64,000 bases of DNA from SVEL01 sp017381055 (GCA_036307185.1 JAXJYC010000040.1:1-64000); one strand, 5' to 3'. Counted from the first letter of the stretch, positions 54,101-62,453 are shown. Notes: generated by a model from the sequence alone, not told the origin. Program-made: numbers and translations.

Positions 54101-54713
54101 ATGAAGCCAATCCTGCTTTTAATTCACCAATTGATAATCCTTGCTCTCCGACTGCATTTTCAAACATTTCATAAGTATCTGGATAGTCTTGCTCCCAGCT
54201 TAATATTTTTTCAATTGCAAGAGAATAATAAGTATCCGGAATTAAACCTAAGATACCTTCTCTTTTCAATGCATCATTTAATCCATATAGAAACGCCTGG
54301 TTCAAATCATCTTGAGTATTTGTAATTAAAACAGGCAAAAATCTACCCTTGTTCTCCCAAATAGCAGTAATGTTTTCTGCAACATCTTCTCCTATTTCAT
54401 CCACAGACTTGATTTTCTCAATCAACTTCTCAACTACTTCTGTATTTGCCGAACTTCTCTCCATTGAGACAATTGCTAATAACACTAAAAGCAAATGCGA
54501 CTTTCCTTTTCCATACGGACCAATAAATAAAGACGCTTGTTCTTTATTATTTCTTACAGCTTCTAAATATTCATTTAAGAAACTAACAGATGACTTTGTT
54601 GGAATATATCGAAGAACTTTATCTCGATTGTTCAAATTCAGATATAAATTTATGGAACTTTTGAAGCTCTCATCAAAGCCAACTATTTCATTTAAACAAT
54701 GTATTTTACTCAT
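51123..54713 (-). CDS. sspC: Large P-loop ATPase of the phosphorothioation system (SspC-like)
   Basis: 1196 residues. Walker A FIGPYGKGKSHLL near 62-74, Walker B IYIVFDEFSKY near 255, and a long C-terminal part of repeated helices. The plan is that of BrxC/DUF6079-type ATPases linked with modification complexes. Placed between DUF4007 and desulfurase genes as in Ssp clusters. ATG at 54713 follows AGGAG. Confidence 0.75.
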   Translation of the reverse strand: MSKIHCLNEIVGFDESFKSSINLYLNLNNRDKVLRYIPTKSSVSFLNEYLEAVRNNKEQASLFIGPYGKGKSHLLLVLLAIVSMERSSANTEVVEKLIEKIKSVDEIGEDVAENITAIWENKGRFLPVLITNTQDDLNQAFLYGLNDALKREGILGLIPDTYYSLAIEKILSWEQDYPDTYEMFENAVGEQGLSIGELKAGLASFSKKELMIFTSIYPQLTSGSEFNPMVASDPLSLYKSVSEKLVDEYGYSGIYIVFDEFSKYIESQSGTSTGGNMKLLQDMCELANDSKNAQIFITMVAHKSIKEYGKYLSVETINAFTGIEGRIVEKLFVTSSKNNYELIKNAILKDEERVKQIPNYSFYLGVDKMEAFYKIPAFKSKFDKRDFEKVIFEGCYPLNPVSAYLLLNVSEKVAQNERTLFTFISNDEPNSMARYIANHTSEMLWSIGADLIYDYFAGLFKKEVINEHVHNEWLNAEYALSKCVTTEQKKLVKALAIFLIVNKDEEMPADENIIALATGITNAAAVIEELIVAQILYKKGSTNNLVFKTRAGSALKTEIKRQRSIKGDRVNYGKVFESITKKYYIIPRKYNADHTMTRYYRHEYMAVEDFLSITDASVLFETDSYADGKVLSLYSVGKIETSKVRKHLKELNCKKLVVICPKNSFTMMKQALDYEILQELKNNTAFTTDNEILKRELPILEEDLSKELEEFLFGLYEEDDDCKVYFLNDGALSSKKGKDIEKVVNACCNSIYNKTPLINNEMINRHIISTGQTKKARLNIIQAILNHEDSESFYEGTNQEATIYRSLFCGTGIKSDTSTDEMREMLNLMTEFIESCSEQKRSLKSLISVLISEPYGIRKGTLPIYLAYLLSLRNEDIVVYFSDMEVQITADIIVNMCESPEDYALFMSKVDLQKEKYIESLNILFGVQDNRNLSVNRIKNILICMQRWFRALPPVTRNAADFSEYDKAEDVKGQLVKVRRLLQKVDFNPYEELFVKIPEIFSTEEDLEATYIMIDKCKTAFDDYFDWVLQIATTETCTVFATRKNQELYHVVREWHENQSDISKSGLHGGRITNLMSAIENLNVYNDTEVTKKIIKAVTDVYVENWHDASFREYAQALQMVKQEIESLKDQKTDDKLKLSFVGKNGKPIEKFYEPVTESTGTVLRNIIEDTLEEYDDLSINDRVAILLEMIEKVIG

Positions 54714-54723
54714 GGATAAACTC

Positions 54724-55593
54724 CTATCTATGTGCTTCGTAATACTCTTTCATAACCATTTCTTGAGACATACCCGAAACCTTATATATAATATCCAGAC
54801 CAGCTGTTCTATCCACTCTGATAAAGCCCATAGCATCAAGCTTGTCCAAATATTCATTAATTGCTACACTACCAATCTGATATATAGCAGAAATACTTCC
54901 TGCCCCTTCTGATATCTCATCTATAGAAACAAATTCCTTCTCGCTTAAATGCCTTGCCAATTCATACAGAACATTCCACTCTGTAACCTTTCTTCTATCT
55001 GGCTGCGACTTACTAAATGTTCCTTCCGTACTTTTAATTAAATCCAATTGAGCAAACGGTGAGATATTCTTATCTTCCGGGTCAACCATTTCTTTAACTT
55101 TTCCATACATACTCAAAACTACATCAATATCATTTCGTAACGACTTTTCAGAAAACGAAGCATTATTTGTATATTTATTGAGTTCACGTATCATAATTTG
55201 TGCTATCTGTTCTTTATCCATATCCTCTATATCACAATAGTTAAAGAACAAATGCCACGTAGTTGCCTCATCTGCATTATGAACAATATTTGAATGTAAT
55301 ACCCATAAGGTAAACACATCTTCAAAGTATGAATCATACTTTTGTACAACTTCACCACATTTCGATAACTGTACTCCCGCAGCTCCTTTTTCTACAATCA
55401 AACCAAATGCTTTCAGCCAGTATCTTAAAGACTTAACCATATTGTTACCAATACCAAACACATCTGGTCCTTCTTTTCCCAAAAACACTGTTGGATTACT
55501 TTTAACCTGCATAATCCCTTTATTTAACCATCCTTCTCGTAGAACAAATTTTTCATGTCCTTGAAGACGAATTTTCACTTTTTCATTTGCCAT
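54724..55593 (-). CDS. sspB: DUF4007 protein (SspB-like)
   Basis: 289 residues with the DUF4007 plan: RLQGHEKFVLREGWLNKGI, GIGNNMVKSLRYWLKAFGLI, FTLWVLHSNIVHNADEATTW and a C-terminal winged-helix region. In Ssp systems DUF4007 proteins nick DNA before sulfur insertion. ATG at 55593 follows GAGGAG. Confidence 0.82.
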   Translation of the reverse strand: MANEKVKIRLQGHEKFVLREGWLNKGIMQVKSNPTVFLGKEGPDVFGIGNNMVKSLRYWLKAFGLIVEKGAAGVQLSKCGEVVQKYDSYFEDVFTLWVLHSNIVHNADEATTWHLFFNYCDIEDMDKEQIAQIMIRELNKYTNNASFSEKSLRNDIDVVLSMYGKVKEMVDPEDKNISPFAQLDLIKSTEGTFSKSQPDRRKVTEWNVLYELARHLSEKEFVSIDEISEGAGSISAIYQIGSVAINEYLDKLDAMGFIRVDRTAGLDIIYKVSGMSQEMVMKEYYEAHR

Positions 55594-55594
55594 A

Positions 55595-57328
55595 TTAGCT
55601 CCTCTTTATGCATAATACTTTTCTCATATAACAACCTGCATTAAAATGTCCTACACATTCTGTACAACGAACACACTTATTATCATCGATTGAATATGTT
55701 ACCTTACCGGTTCCATCATCCTTAACACTAATTGCATCATGTTTGCATACACTTTCACACGCTTTGCATCCTAGACACATTTGATATTTAGTAAGCTGAC
55801 ATTGTACTTTACCTTCTGCAACACTTAATGTCTTTGCACCTGCAATATGAATATTCTTAATTGTTACCTTAAGTTTAGTACTACCTATTCTTCCCTGCAG
55901 TACCAATGCCACTTTACCGTTCGGACTGATAACATAAACTTCTCCCAATCTCTTATTTCCAAGTTCCCTGTTGATCATTCCAAACGGTTTAAACAACTCA
56001 TATAACTCTTCACTTATTGGACGTTGTAATTCATAATTAAATGCATTTTCCTCGGTTGCACATGGCTCAAAAGATACAATTGATGTCTGAGCAGCTTCCA
56101 AACCATTTCCACCTTGTCTAGCCTTCCATTTTCCATCATTTACATAATCTTCTGCATCTGGTTTACCGATTTTATTCGCAAAATCAATCAAAAGACTATG
56201 CCAATGAATATACTGGTCATACATATGCACTTTTGATAAAAATTCTGACCACGCACCATTATTAGGGCAACACCAACATCCTACCCTTGTATAACCCAAT
56301 CTATATGCATAATTAAAATCTATTCCTGTTGTAAGAATATAAAGCCATACATCATAATCAATCCATTCAATAATTGGCGACGCTACTGTCTGCTTTGCAA
56401 TTTTAGGACTTTCGCTTTCTCTTTCATATTTACTTCTACTTGCAGATTCACTATGTCGAATCCCTTGAAAGCTCAAAATATTTGTTTTATCCTTAAATGC
56501 CGATGCAATAGTTTTCTGAATTGCACCTGTTTTAAACACCGTGCAGCACCATCTCATAACTCGGCTAGGTGGACCTACAACATCGCACAATTCCTCAAAA
56601 TTCTTTTCTCTATTCTTTGCAGTGAGTACCCTCACTCCCTTTGACTCCTCGTTTTTATTAAAACGCTTCTTATATTCAAGAGTCGTTGGAAATTCTAATG
56701 TCGTATCTCCAAAAACATGTAATACCTGATTTGTTCCTAAAGCAGTATTTACTATATGTGATGTAACCGTTGAATCCTTTCCACCACTAAAGGACACCAT
56801 CATGTCCTCAATCGCATATTGCTCTTTATATTTTAAAACAAATCTCATTGCCTCTTCTGCAATATAATTATATCTATCTTTATTAGCTTCAATGAATACA
56901 GATATATTTTCTTTAAAATATGAGTCATCAATACTATCTATCCATCCATCATAAGCCTCTTTGATAGATTTTATTTTATCTAATGACCATTTATTGATTT
57001 CGGTTATAGATATCTTTTCTTTCTTTCCGTTTATTATGTATGCACCGCTACCATACCATACCGAATCTAAATCATAGCAATTTGGTTTTTCTTTCCCTTG
57101 TATCAAAGCCAATAATAGACGTTCTTCCGGAAATACTGGTCTAATATCTGTTGCAATATATTTCCCTTCATTTCCACACTTTGGACAAGTCGGTTCAAAT
57201 ACAGGCACATTACATTCCTCACACCAATATAATGTCGTTGACATAACGGTTTTAGATTGGCAGGATGCTTTTACACATCTATCGGCATTCATAGGTATTT
57301 TGCATTTTGGGCAAATTCTCTCTACCAT
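55595..57328 (-). CDS. sspD: PAPS-reductase-like PP-loop enzyme with ferredoxin domain (SspD/DndC-like)
   Basis: 577 residues. N-terminal Cys pairs (CPKC, CEEC, CPKC) of two zinc ribbons, PP-loop SFSGGKDST near 179-187, Cys residues RWCCTVFK and GCWCC, and a C-terminal 2x[4Fe-4S] ferredoxin-like domain (CLGCKACESVCK, CVRCTECVG). It would activate the DNA phosphate and insert sulfur. Fusion to a ferredoxin-like domain suggests an internal electron supply. ATG at 57328. Confidence 0.84.
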   Translation of the reverse strand: MVERICPKCKIPMNADRCVKASCQSKTVMSTTLYWCEECNVPVFEPTCPKCGNEGKYIATDIRPVFPEERLLLALIQGKEKPNCYDLDSVWYGSGAYIINGKKEKISITEINKWSLDKIKSIKEAYDGWIDSIDDSYFKENISVFIEANKDRYNYIAEEAMRFVLKYKEQYAIEDMMVSFSGGKDSTVTSHIVNTALGTNQVLHVFGDTTLEFPTTLEYKKRFNKNEESKGVRVLTAKNREKNFEELCDVVGPPSRVMRWCCTVFKTGAIQKTIASAFKDKTNILSFQGIRHSESASRSKYERESESPKIAKQTVASPIIEWIDYDVWLYILTTGIDFNYAYRLGYTRVGCWCCPNNGAWSEFLSKVHMYDQYIHWHSLLIDFANKIGKPDAEDYVNDGKWKARQGGNGLEAAQTSIVSFEPCATEENAFNYELQRPISEELYELFKPFGMINRELGNKRLGEVYVISPNGKVALVLQGRIGSTKLKVTIKNIHIAGAKTLSVAEGKVQCQLTKYQMCLGCKACESVCKHDAISVKDDGTGKVTYSIDDNKCVRCTECVGHFNAGCYMRKVLCIKRS

Positions 57329-57351
57329 GAAATTTCCTCTTTTCTACTATT

Positions 57352-57567
57352 CTATTTTTCTGTTCTCTTTTCATACGTTAAGACAATATCGTAACCTAAT
57401 GCTTCCATCATCTGTACAAAAGTTTTGTTTATTACACCATCTTTTTTCTTAATGATACGGTTTACATACTGTCCTGTTGTACCAACAGCTTCTCCCAGTT
57501 GCTGCTGGGTCATTTTTGCTTCTAAGCATTTTACTTTAGTATCGATTTCAATGTCATTTTTAACCAT
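57352..57567 (-). CDS. Xre-family regulator of the defence operon
   Basis: 71 residues, a single helix-turn-helix (KMTQQQLGEAVGTTGQYVNR). First gene of the operon that reads into the phosphorothioation genes. The promoter just upstream has an inverted repeat over its -10, which suits autorepression. ATG at 57567. Confidence 0.82.
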   Translation of the reverse strand: MVKNDIEIDTKVKCLEAKMTQQQLGEAVGTTGQYVNRIIKKKDGVINKTFVQMMEALGYDIVLTYEKRTEK

Positions 57568-57607
57568 TTTTGTTTTCCTCTATAATACGAATCGGATTAT
57601 TTAACAA

Positions 57608-57645
57608 CACTATTATAGTATAGTGCCTTTTCTTATTTTTTTCAA
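57608..57645 (-). promoter_or_regulatory. Promoter and operator of the defence operon
   Basis: Minus strand TTGAAA (57645-57640), 17 nt, TATACT (57622-57617). The dyad CACTAT / ATAGTG (57608-57613 with 57620-57625) covers the -10, as expected for a repressor site. Confidence 0.78.
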
Positions 57646-57681
57646 TAATATTATTAGATAATCCCAATATCCGAATAAGAT

Positions 57682-57798
57682 TTATAACGACATATCATCT
57701 CTGCATAATTCATAATATTCGCATAGAACACAGAAACTTCTACATTGTTTCCATTTTCGTTTTATTATCCTTCTAAACCAATACGCTAATTTCTCCAT
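57682..57798 (-). CDS. Small cysteine-rich protein, 38 residues
   Basis: Starts MEKLAYWFRRIIKRKWKQC and holds four cysteines in its second half (QCRSFC, LCEYYELC), perhaps a zinc site. ATG at 57798 follows AGGGAGGG. Function unknown. Confidence 0.5.
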   Translation of the reverse strand: MEKLAYWFRRIIKRKWKQCRSFCVLCEYYELCRDDMSL

Positions 57799-57821
57799 AA
57801 ACCCTCCCTAAAATCAAAAAA

Positions 57822-57859
57822 GGAATCTCGATAGGGCCTTCTGATCCTATCTTGATTCC
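57822..57859 (-). terminator. Terminator after the 50-residue gene
   Basis: GGAATCTCGATAGG (57822-57835) pairs with CCTATCTTGATTCC (57846-57859) with two mismatches; TTTTTT follows on the minus strand. Confidence 0.82.
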
Positions 57860-57896
57860 AATTTTAATCTTATATATGTCCTTTATTCAGGACTTA

Positions 57897-58049
57897 TTAT
57901 TTTGATTTTTTTAAAAATGGAAACATTTCTTCCATTTTTGAATTAAATCTTTCCGATGTTTTTATTGGTTCTATCTCTTCCCATTTCTTAACTTCCTCAT
58001 CAAGAACAGCTTCACAAGCTCTTTTTATTAACAAATCCAAATCATCCAT
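57897..58049 (-). CDS. Small charged protein, 50 residues
   Basis: Starts MDDLDLLIKRACEAVLDEEV; a helical Glu/Lys-rich protein ending FPFLKKSK. ATG at 58049 follows GGAGGAGAGG. Lies between the palindromic repeat at 58108 and the defence operon. Function unknown. Confidence 0.6.
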   Translation of the reverse strand: MDDLDLLIKRACEAVLDEEVKKWEEIEPIKTSERFNSKMEEMFPFLKKSK

Positions 58050-58107
58050 ATTACCTCTCCTCCCAAAACTATTATATCACAATTGTCAACCAACATATGA
58101 GACACAA

Positions 58108-58124
58108 CAGGACATTATGTCCCG
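58108..58124. repeat. CAGGACATTATGTCCCG palindromic repeat, copy C
   Basis: Inverted relative to copies A and B; with copy B it brackets the 13.2-kb defence island. Confidence 0.65.
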
Positions 58125-58162
58125 TACTTACAAAAGCGAGGCTATTAAGCCCCGCTTTCACA

Positions 58163-58432
58163 TTAAGCCACTAATCTTTCATACTTTTCTTCTGCTGTCA
58201 ATTCATCACTATACAGAATTTCTTCGAATGCTCTATAACGTGCTGTATCTTCATCAATATTATCTGACGGCTGAAACTTATCTGCAGAATATTTGCGAAT
58301 CAAATCCCACACTGCATACGCTTTTCCGGCTTCTCCTTCAAAAGTGTTCTCTGATATCATCATATAACCCTTTTCAATCAAAATAATACCCTCAAGAACA
58401 TTGATTAATGTTATAAAATCTTCTTTTGTCAT
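58163..58432 (-). CDS. Hypothetical protein, 89 residues
   Basis: Not recognised. Helical and acidic (ENTFEGEAGKAYAVWDLIRK, DELTAEEKYERL). Start overlaps the membrane-protein gene by 4 bp, so they are coupled. Right end of the replication-side gene set. Confidence 0.62.
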   Translation of the reverse strand: MTKEDFITLINVLEGIILIEKGYMMISENTFEGEAGKAYAVWDLIRKYSADKFQPSDNIDEDTARYRAFEEILYSDELTAEEKYERLVA

Positions 58433-58863
58433 ACCTTGCTGTCTCCCTCTTCTACTCGTATTATTCTTGGTGGTTCAGAGAACTTTAATTGCGCCCATTT
58501 CAATGTGGCATTACCAAACACAACAAATTCTATGAATACTACTAATAGCAGAATTATTATCTTTAGGATTATTCGCCATACATCATGACCTATTCCGTCT
58601 GCAAATCCCCAAAACATTGTAGTGTAGATAATTCCTGCTCCGACACATGGCACTATAGCTATTACGGGTACAAATGAAATGATTATGTACACCACTGTAA
58701 ATACAAACCCAATTGCCAACCCTATAAATCCATTTACATCAGGAAATACTTTCTGTATAAATGGAATCGCCCATATAACACCTGCTAACAAATTGAGAAA
58801 TGCTAACTTTACCTCTGGCTCATATATTTCTGTCTTTTTGTCTATTACAATGTATTTCGCCAT
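58429..58863 (-). CDS. Membrane protein, 144 residues
   Basis: From ATG at 58863 (after GAGAGG). Three or four membrane helices (AFLNLLAGVIWAIPFI; LAIGFVFTVVYIIIS; VIAIVPCVGAGIIYTTM; IILKIIILLLVVFIEFV). Not recognised. Encoded between DUF6462 genes and the 89-residue gene. Confidence 0.68.
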   Translation of the reverse strand: MAKYIVIDKKTEIYEPEVKLAFLNLLAGVIWAIPFIQKVFPDVNGFIGLAIGFVFTVVYIIISFVPVIAIVPCVGAGIIYTTMFWGFADGIGHDVWRIILKIIILLLVVFIEFVVFGNATLKWAQLKFSEPPRIIRVEEGDSKV

Positions 58864-58912
58864 ATGTTCCTCTCTTTCTTTGCAACAATTATAGTTCTCT
58901 TTTTCTATTCTT

Positions 58913-59185
58913 TCAATCACTTTTCTTTGTATGTAACATCTTTGACTTATCTACAAAATGTTTTGGAAGTGGCACCGGATTCTCTCTAAACTGCTCCAAA
59001 TACAGTTCAAAAATTTCCGTATTAATTAACGCAGAATTACCCACCTTATATATGGCTCCTGCCACCTTTGCCATTTCCATGATTCGAGAGCGACTGATTC
59101 CGTATATTGCTTGCCCCTCTGCAGCATTTACATACTTCTTTGTTATAAAATTGGTTTGTGCATAAGATTTACGTGAGTATGCCAT
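58913..59185 (-). CDS. DUF6462-family protein (single domain)
   Basis: 90 residues. TKKYVNAAEGQAIYGISRSRIMEMAKVAGAIYKVGNSALINTEIF spans the DUF6462 domain. ATG at 59185 follows AAGGAGG. Paralogue of the excisionase-like gene at 4811; here in the replication operon, so perhaps a regulator. Confidence 0.75.
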   Translation of the reverse strand: MAYSRKSYAQTNFITKKYVNAAEGQAIYGISRSRIMEMAKVAGAIYKVGNSALINTEIFELYLEQFRENPVPLPKHFVDKSKMLHTKKSD

Positions 59186-59603
59186 CTTTAGCCTCCTTCC
59201 ACAATGGATGTTTCATTTCTACCGGACATTCTCTGAATTGCTCCATATATTCATCAAATACATCCAGCCTTACCAGAACTGTACTTCCTTGACTATCTCC
59301 TATCTTATAGACCGCCCCTGCAGCTCTAGCCATTTCGATAAATCTATGTTGTCCAATGTTATAGATTACTGAACCCTCGGCAATCCTTACATACTTTCGT
59401 TGTATCAACCTCTTTTGTCTTCCTACTGTAGTAAAATGTTTCATAAGCTTATCCATATCCTCCAATTTTATCAGCTTAATTCTATGTAGCTGAAAGACTG
59501 CCCCAGATGCCTTTGCATATGCTTCTACAGTCTCTTCATCCACACCAAAATATGCTGCAGCATCCTTTATTCTCATATATCTAATTTCAACATTCTCTTG
59601 CAT
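59169..59603 (-). CDS. Double DUF6462 protein
   Basis: 144 residues with two copies of the domain: residues about 8-60 (RIKDAAAYFGVDEETVEAYA) and about 72-130 (RIAEGSVIYNIGQHRFIEMA, AAGAVYKIGDSQGSTVLVRL). ATG at 59603 lies next to the Rep stop codon. The end overlaps the next gene. Likely a DNA-binding regulator of the replication or partition module. Confidence 0.68.
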   Translation of the reverse strand: MQENVEIRYMRIKDAAAYFGVDEETVEAYAKASGAVFQLHRIKLIKLEDMDKLMKHFTTVGRQKRLIQRKYVRIAEGSVIYNIGQHRFIEMARAAGAVYKIGDSQGSTVLVRLDVFDEYMEQFRECPVEMKHPLWKEAKDGILT

Positions 59604-59607
59604 ATCA

Positions 59608-60597
59608 TCACACTCCATACATATCATGATTAACCTCTGCAGTATAATAATGGCTCATAGTACTTGGTGCATTGTACAAGGCAGTTATCAAATACGACTT
59701 AATGTTAGCAACCTTGGTTGTGTTACGCTCCATACAACCAATGACATATTCAAGATGACTTGCGTTAAGCTTTAAAAACTTACTCTTAACAAGACTATAC
59801 GGATAATCTTTTCCTGCAATACGAACCGATTTAGCAGGAACACATACCACTTCACAAATCAACTGAAATAGTTCATCAAACATATCTCTGTCTCTCCACT
59901 GTCTATTGCTCATCATTACGTCATAATCAATATTCTCTTTGATTAAATCAATATATGCCTCTGCTTCATCCATCGCATCCTCATCAGTACATTCCGAACT
60001 GGTCTGATTGATTTGATTAGATTCATTCAAATAAGTATTATTAGAGTTATTATTATTAGTGTTCGATTTTCGAACCGCCTCACGTTCGGTTTCCGTACTA
60101 CTACCAGTCTTATTTTCATACTGGTCCGAATTTCGTACCGGTTCGTTTTTCGTACTAGTTCGATGATAATTTCCCTCATTTTCTACTAGTTCGATTTTAG
60201 TACCGGTTCGGTTTTCGTACTGGTCTGCTTCCTCTACTACCTCTACAGAAACAAAATTCTTCACATAGATAACATTTGCACGACCAATTTGCGACACCCT
60301 CCAAATAAGCCCTATATCCTCTAACTCTTTCATCAACCTAGACGCTTTTTCCTTGGCACAATTAAGGTCTTCCATGATGTTGGAGAACGAGTATTTAATA
60401 AATACTCGCTCCTCTTCATCGAACCATCCATTTCTTGCAGAAAGAGACATCCTATCGAGCATAAGTCCGTAGAGCAATTTCGCACTATCAGACAATTCCT
60501 TAAACCTTTTATCCGTGATAAGTACCTTTGGCAATCGGTAAAAGGTAAACTGGTCTGCTTCCTTTCCATAATAAAAATCTAATTTCAACTGCTCCAC
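59608..60597 (-). CDS. RepA_N/DUF6017 replication initiator
   Basis: About 329 residues from GTG at 60597 (AGGGGG 9 nt upstream, overlapping the ParB stop by one base). RepA_N domain (KLDFYYGKEADQFTFYRLPK, LLYGLMLDRMSLS) in the first 120 residues, a variable linker rich in repeated NRTG/NKTG pieces, and a C-terminal DUF6017 domain (DVMMSNRQWRDRDMFDELF). Such proteins initiate plasmid replication. Supports an autonomous circular stage. Confidence 0.86.
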   Translation of the reverse strand: MEQLKLDFYYGKEADQFTFYRLPKVLITDKRFKELSDSAKLLYGLMLDRMSLSARNGWFDEEERVFIKYSFSNIMEDLNCAKEKASRLMKELEDIGLIWRVSQIGRANVIYVKNFVSVEVVEEADQYENRTGTKIELVENEGNYHRTSTKNEPVRNSDQYENKTGSSTETEREAVRKSNTNNNNSNNTYLNESNQINQTSSECTDEDAMDEAEAYIDLIKENIDYDVMMSNRQWRDRDMFDELFQLICEVVCVPAKSVRIAGKDYPYSLVKSKFLKLNASHLEYVIGCMERNTTKVANIKSYLITALYNAPSTMSHYYTAEVNHDMYGV

Positions 60598-61484
60598 TAA
60601 CTTGCACCCCCTTTCTCTTTCCATTCGTCAAGTAATTTAAGAATCAGTTCCTCTATATCATCATTTGTCATATCCGGAGTAAAGTAACCATCTAACTTTT
60701 TAGAATTAAAGACTACCTTTCTCTTTTCAATTTTGACCGGATTAAGGACTTTTCGAAGCGTAGCCATAGTTAGCTTACCTTCCTTGAATAAATCCTTAAT
60801 TTCGGCAGATTGTGCGGTTGAAACGCCACAACCAGTGCTTTGGATTACATCATATACCCACTCCTGCATCTCTTTTGATAAAAATGAAATATCAACACCC
60901 TGCACAAAGCCTAATTTCTTTTCATCCACAAGCTTTAACAAATCGTCTATCAACTCTGCGAGCCAAATGTATCTACGCACTGTTTTACTGCTTTCGCCGG
61001 TATTCTCTGCCATATTGTCAATTGTGAGACCACCTGCTTTACCTTGATGCTTCAAAGCCTCAAATTTCATCTTATAAGCTTTTGCTTTTTCACTAGGAAG
61101 TATATCTTCTCTCTGAATATTTGCATCTACCATAATGATTGTTGCTTCATCATCTGTACAATTCTTCACTATCATAGGCATTGTTTCTTTACCTGCTAAA
61201 ACAGAAGCATGATGTCTGCGATGACCTGATATAATTTCATAGCCACCTTTTTCTCTTGGTCTTGCAATGCCCGGCACTAATACACCATACTTTTTTATAC
61301 TCTCAACAGTTTCTGCCATTTTATCATCTTCAACAACACTAAATGGATGGTCTTTAAATGTATGAAGTTCTTCTAAAGGAATTTCTTTAATCTCTCCCTC
61401 TACAACTACCGCTTCATCAGTTCCACCAAACATATCATCATATGACGCTAATTTGATTTTTTCTCCAAGATTTCTTCTACTCAT
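60597..61484 (-). CDS. parB: ParB-family centromere-binding protein
   Basis: 295 residues. ParB N-terminal nuclease-like motif ISGHRRHHASVLAG near 86, a helix-turn-helix (DNMAENTGESSKTVRRYI) and a C-terminal dimerisation part. ATG at 61484 is 9 nt after GGAGG; the start overlaps ParA by 8 bp. Confidence 0.92.
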   Translation of the reverse strand: MSRRNLGEKIKLASYDDMFGGTDEAVVVEGEIKEIPLEELHTFKDHPFSVVEDDKMAETVESIKKYGVLVPGIARPREKGGYEIISGHRRHHASVLAGKETMPMIVKNCTDDEATIIMVDANIQREDILPSEKAKAYKMKFEALKHQGKAGGLTIDNMAENTGESSKTVRRYIWLAELIDDLLKLVDEKKLGFVQGVDISFLSKEMQEWVYDVIQSTGCGVSTAQSAEIKDLFKEGKLTMATLRKVLNPVKIEKRKVVFNSKKLDGYFTPDMTNDDIEELILKLLDEWKEKGGAS

Positions 61485-62259
61485 TACCAAGTACCTCCTT
61501 TGTTAATGCTTCATAGGCTTTAGCTGCTTTTCCATTCTTATCATACTTATAAATGCTTACGCCCTGAGCAGATATCTCTGCTGCTTTTACAGATAATGGA
61601 ATGCAATTATCAAAAATATGAATATTACTTCCATACACTTGGTAAAGTACCTCTGTAATCTCTTTAGCAAAATTTGTTCTGTAGTCCACCATAGTTAAGA
61701 GGATTCCTAATATATTAAGTTTCTGATTAAGTTTTCTCTTCACTCGGCTAATAGTCTTAAGCAACTGTTCCAATCCCTTGATCGGAAGAAATGCAGCTTG
61801 AACAGGAATAATCACATCATCTGCGGCCACCAAAGCATTTAATGTCAGCTGACCTAAGTTTGGTGAGCAGTCGATGATAACATAGTCATAAGATGATTCC
61901 ACCATCTCAATATATTCCTTTAAGATAGATTCACTACTCATAATTCCGATAAGGGATGTCTCTACACCTGCCAACTCAATATTAGCCGGTAATAAATCCA
62001 CTCCTTCTTCATGATGCAGAATGCCATCTGTTAAAATAAACTTTTCCTCATTCAACACTCTTTCCATAATAGTTGCTACCGTAATCTCTAATGAATCCGG
62101 TTCTTGATATCCTAACGCCTCTGTTAAGCTGCCCTGTGGGTCATTGTCAATTAACAATACTCTTTTACCTGCTCTTGCAAGTCCAATACCTAAATTTACT
62201 GCTGTAGTAGTCTTTGCTACTCCGCCTTTCTGATTTGCTATAACGATTTTTCTACTCAT
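61477..62259 (-). CDS. parA: ParA-family partition ATPase
   Basis: 260 residues with the deviant Walker A KGGVAKTTTAV (residues 11-21), and Walker B VIIDCSPNL. It moves the circular ICE or its replicons with ParB. First gene of the replication operon. Confidence 0.94.
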   Translation of the reverse strand: MSRKIVIANQKGGVAKTTTAVNLGIGLARAGKRVLLIDNDPQGSLTEALGYQEPDSLEITVATIMERVLNEEKFILTDGILHHEEGVDLLPANIELAGVETSLIGIMSSESILKEYIEMVESSYDYVIIDCSPNLGQLTLNALVAADDVIIPVQAAFLPIKGLEQLLKTISRVKRKLNQKLNILGILLTMVDYRTNFAKEITEVLYQVYGSNIHIFDNCIPLSVKAAEISAQGVSIYKYDKNGKAAKAYEALTKEVLGNE

Positions 62260-62273
62260 ATGATTGCTCTCCT

Positions 62274-62453
62274 TTACATTTTCTTATTGCTTTCTTGTTT
62301 CTCAATTTCTAAATATCTTCTGTAATAACGATTAGTTCCTTTGTTTTGAAATGCTTGCGAGGATTCTGTAATCAGAACTTCCGGCTCTTTCTTAAGTTGT
62401 TCCTCTAACCATTCCATATCTTCCTTTGTTCCTTGCATCCTAACCTTAATCAT
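62274..62453 (-). CDS. Small DUF3970-like protein, 59 residues
   Basis: Starts MIKVRMQGTKEDMEWLEEQL and has a central ITESSQAFQNKGTNRYYRRY. Resembles the short DUF3970-type proteins of Firmicutes; tentative. ATG at 62453 follows TAAGGTG and overlaps a 20-codon frame upstream. Confidence 0.65.
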   Translation of the reverse strand: MIKVRMQGTKEDMEWLEEQLKKEPEVLITESSQAFQNKGTNRYYRRYLEIEKQESNKKM

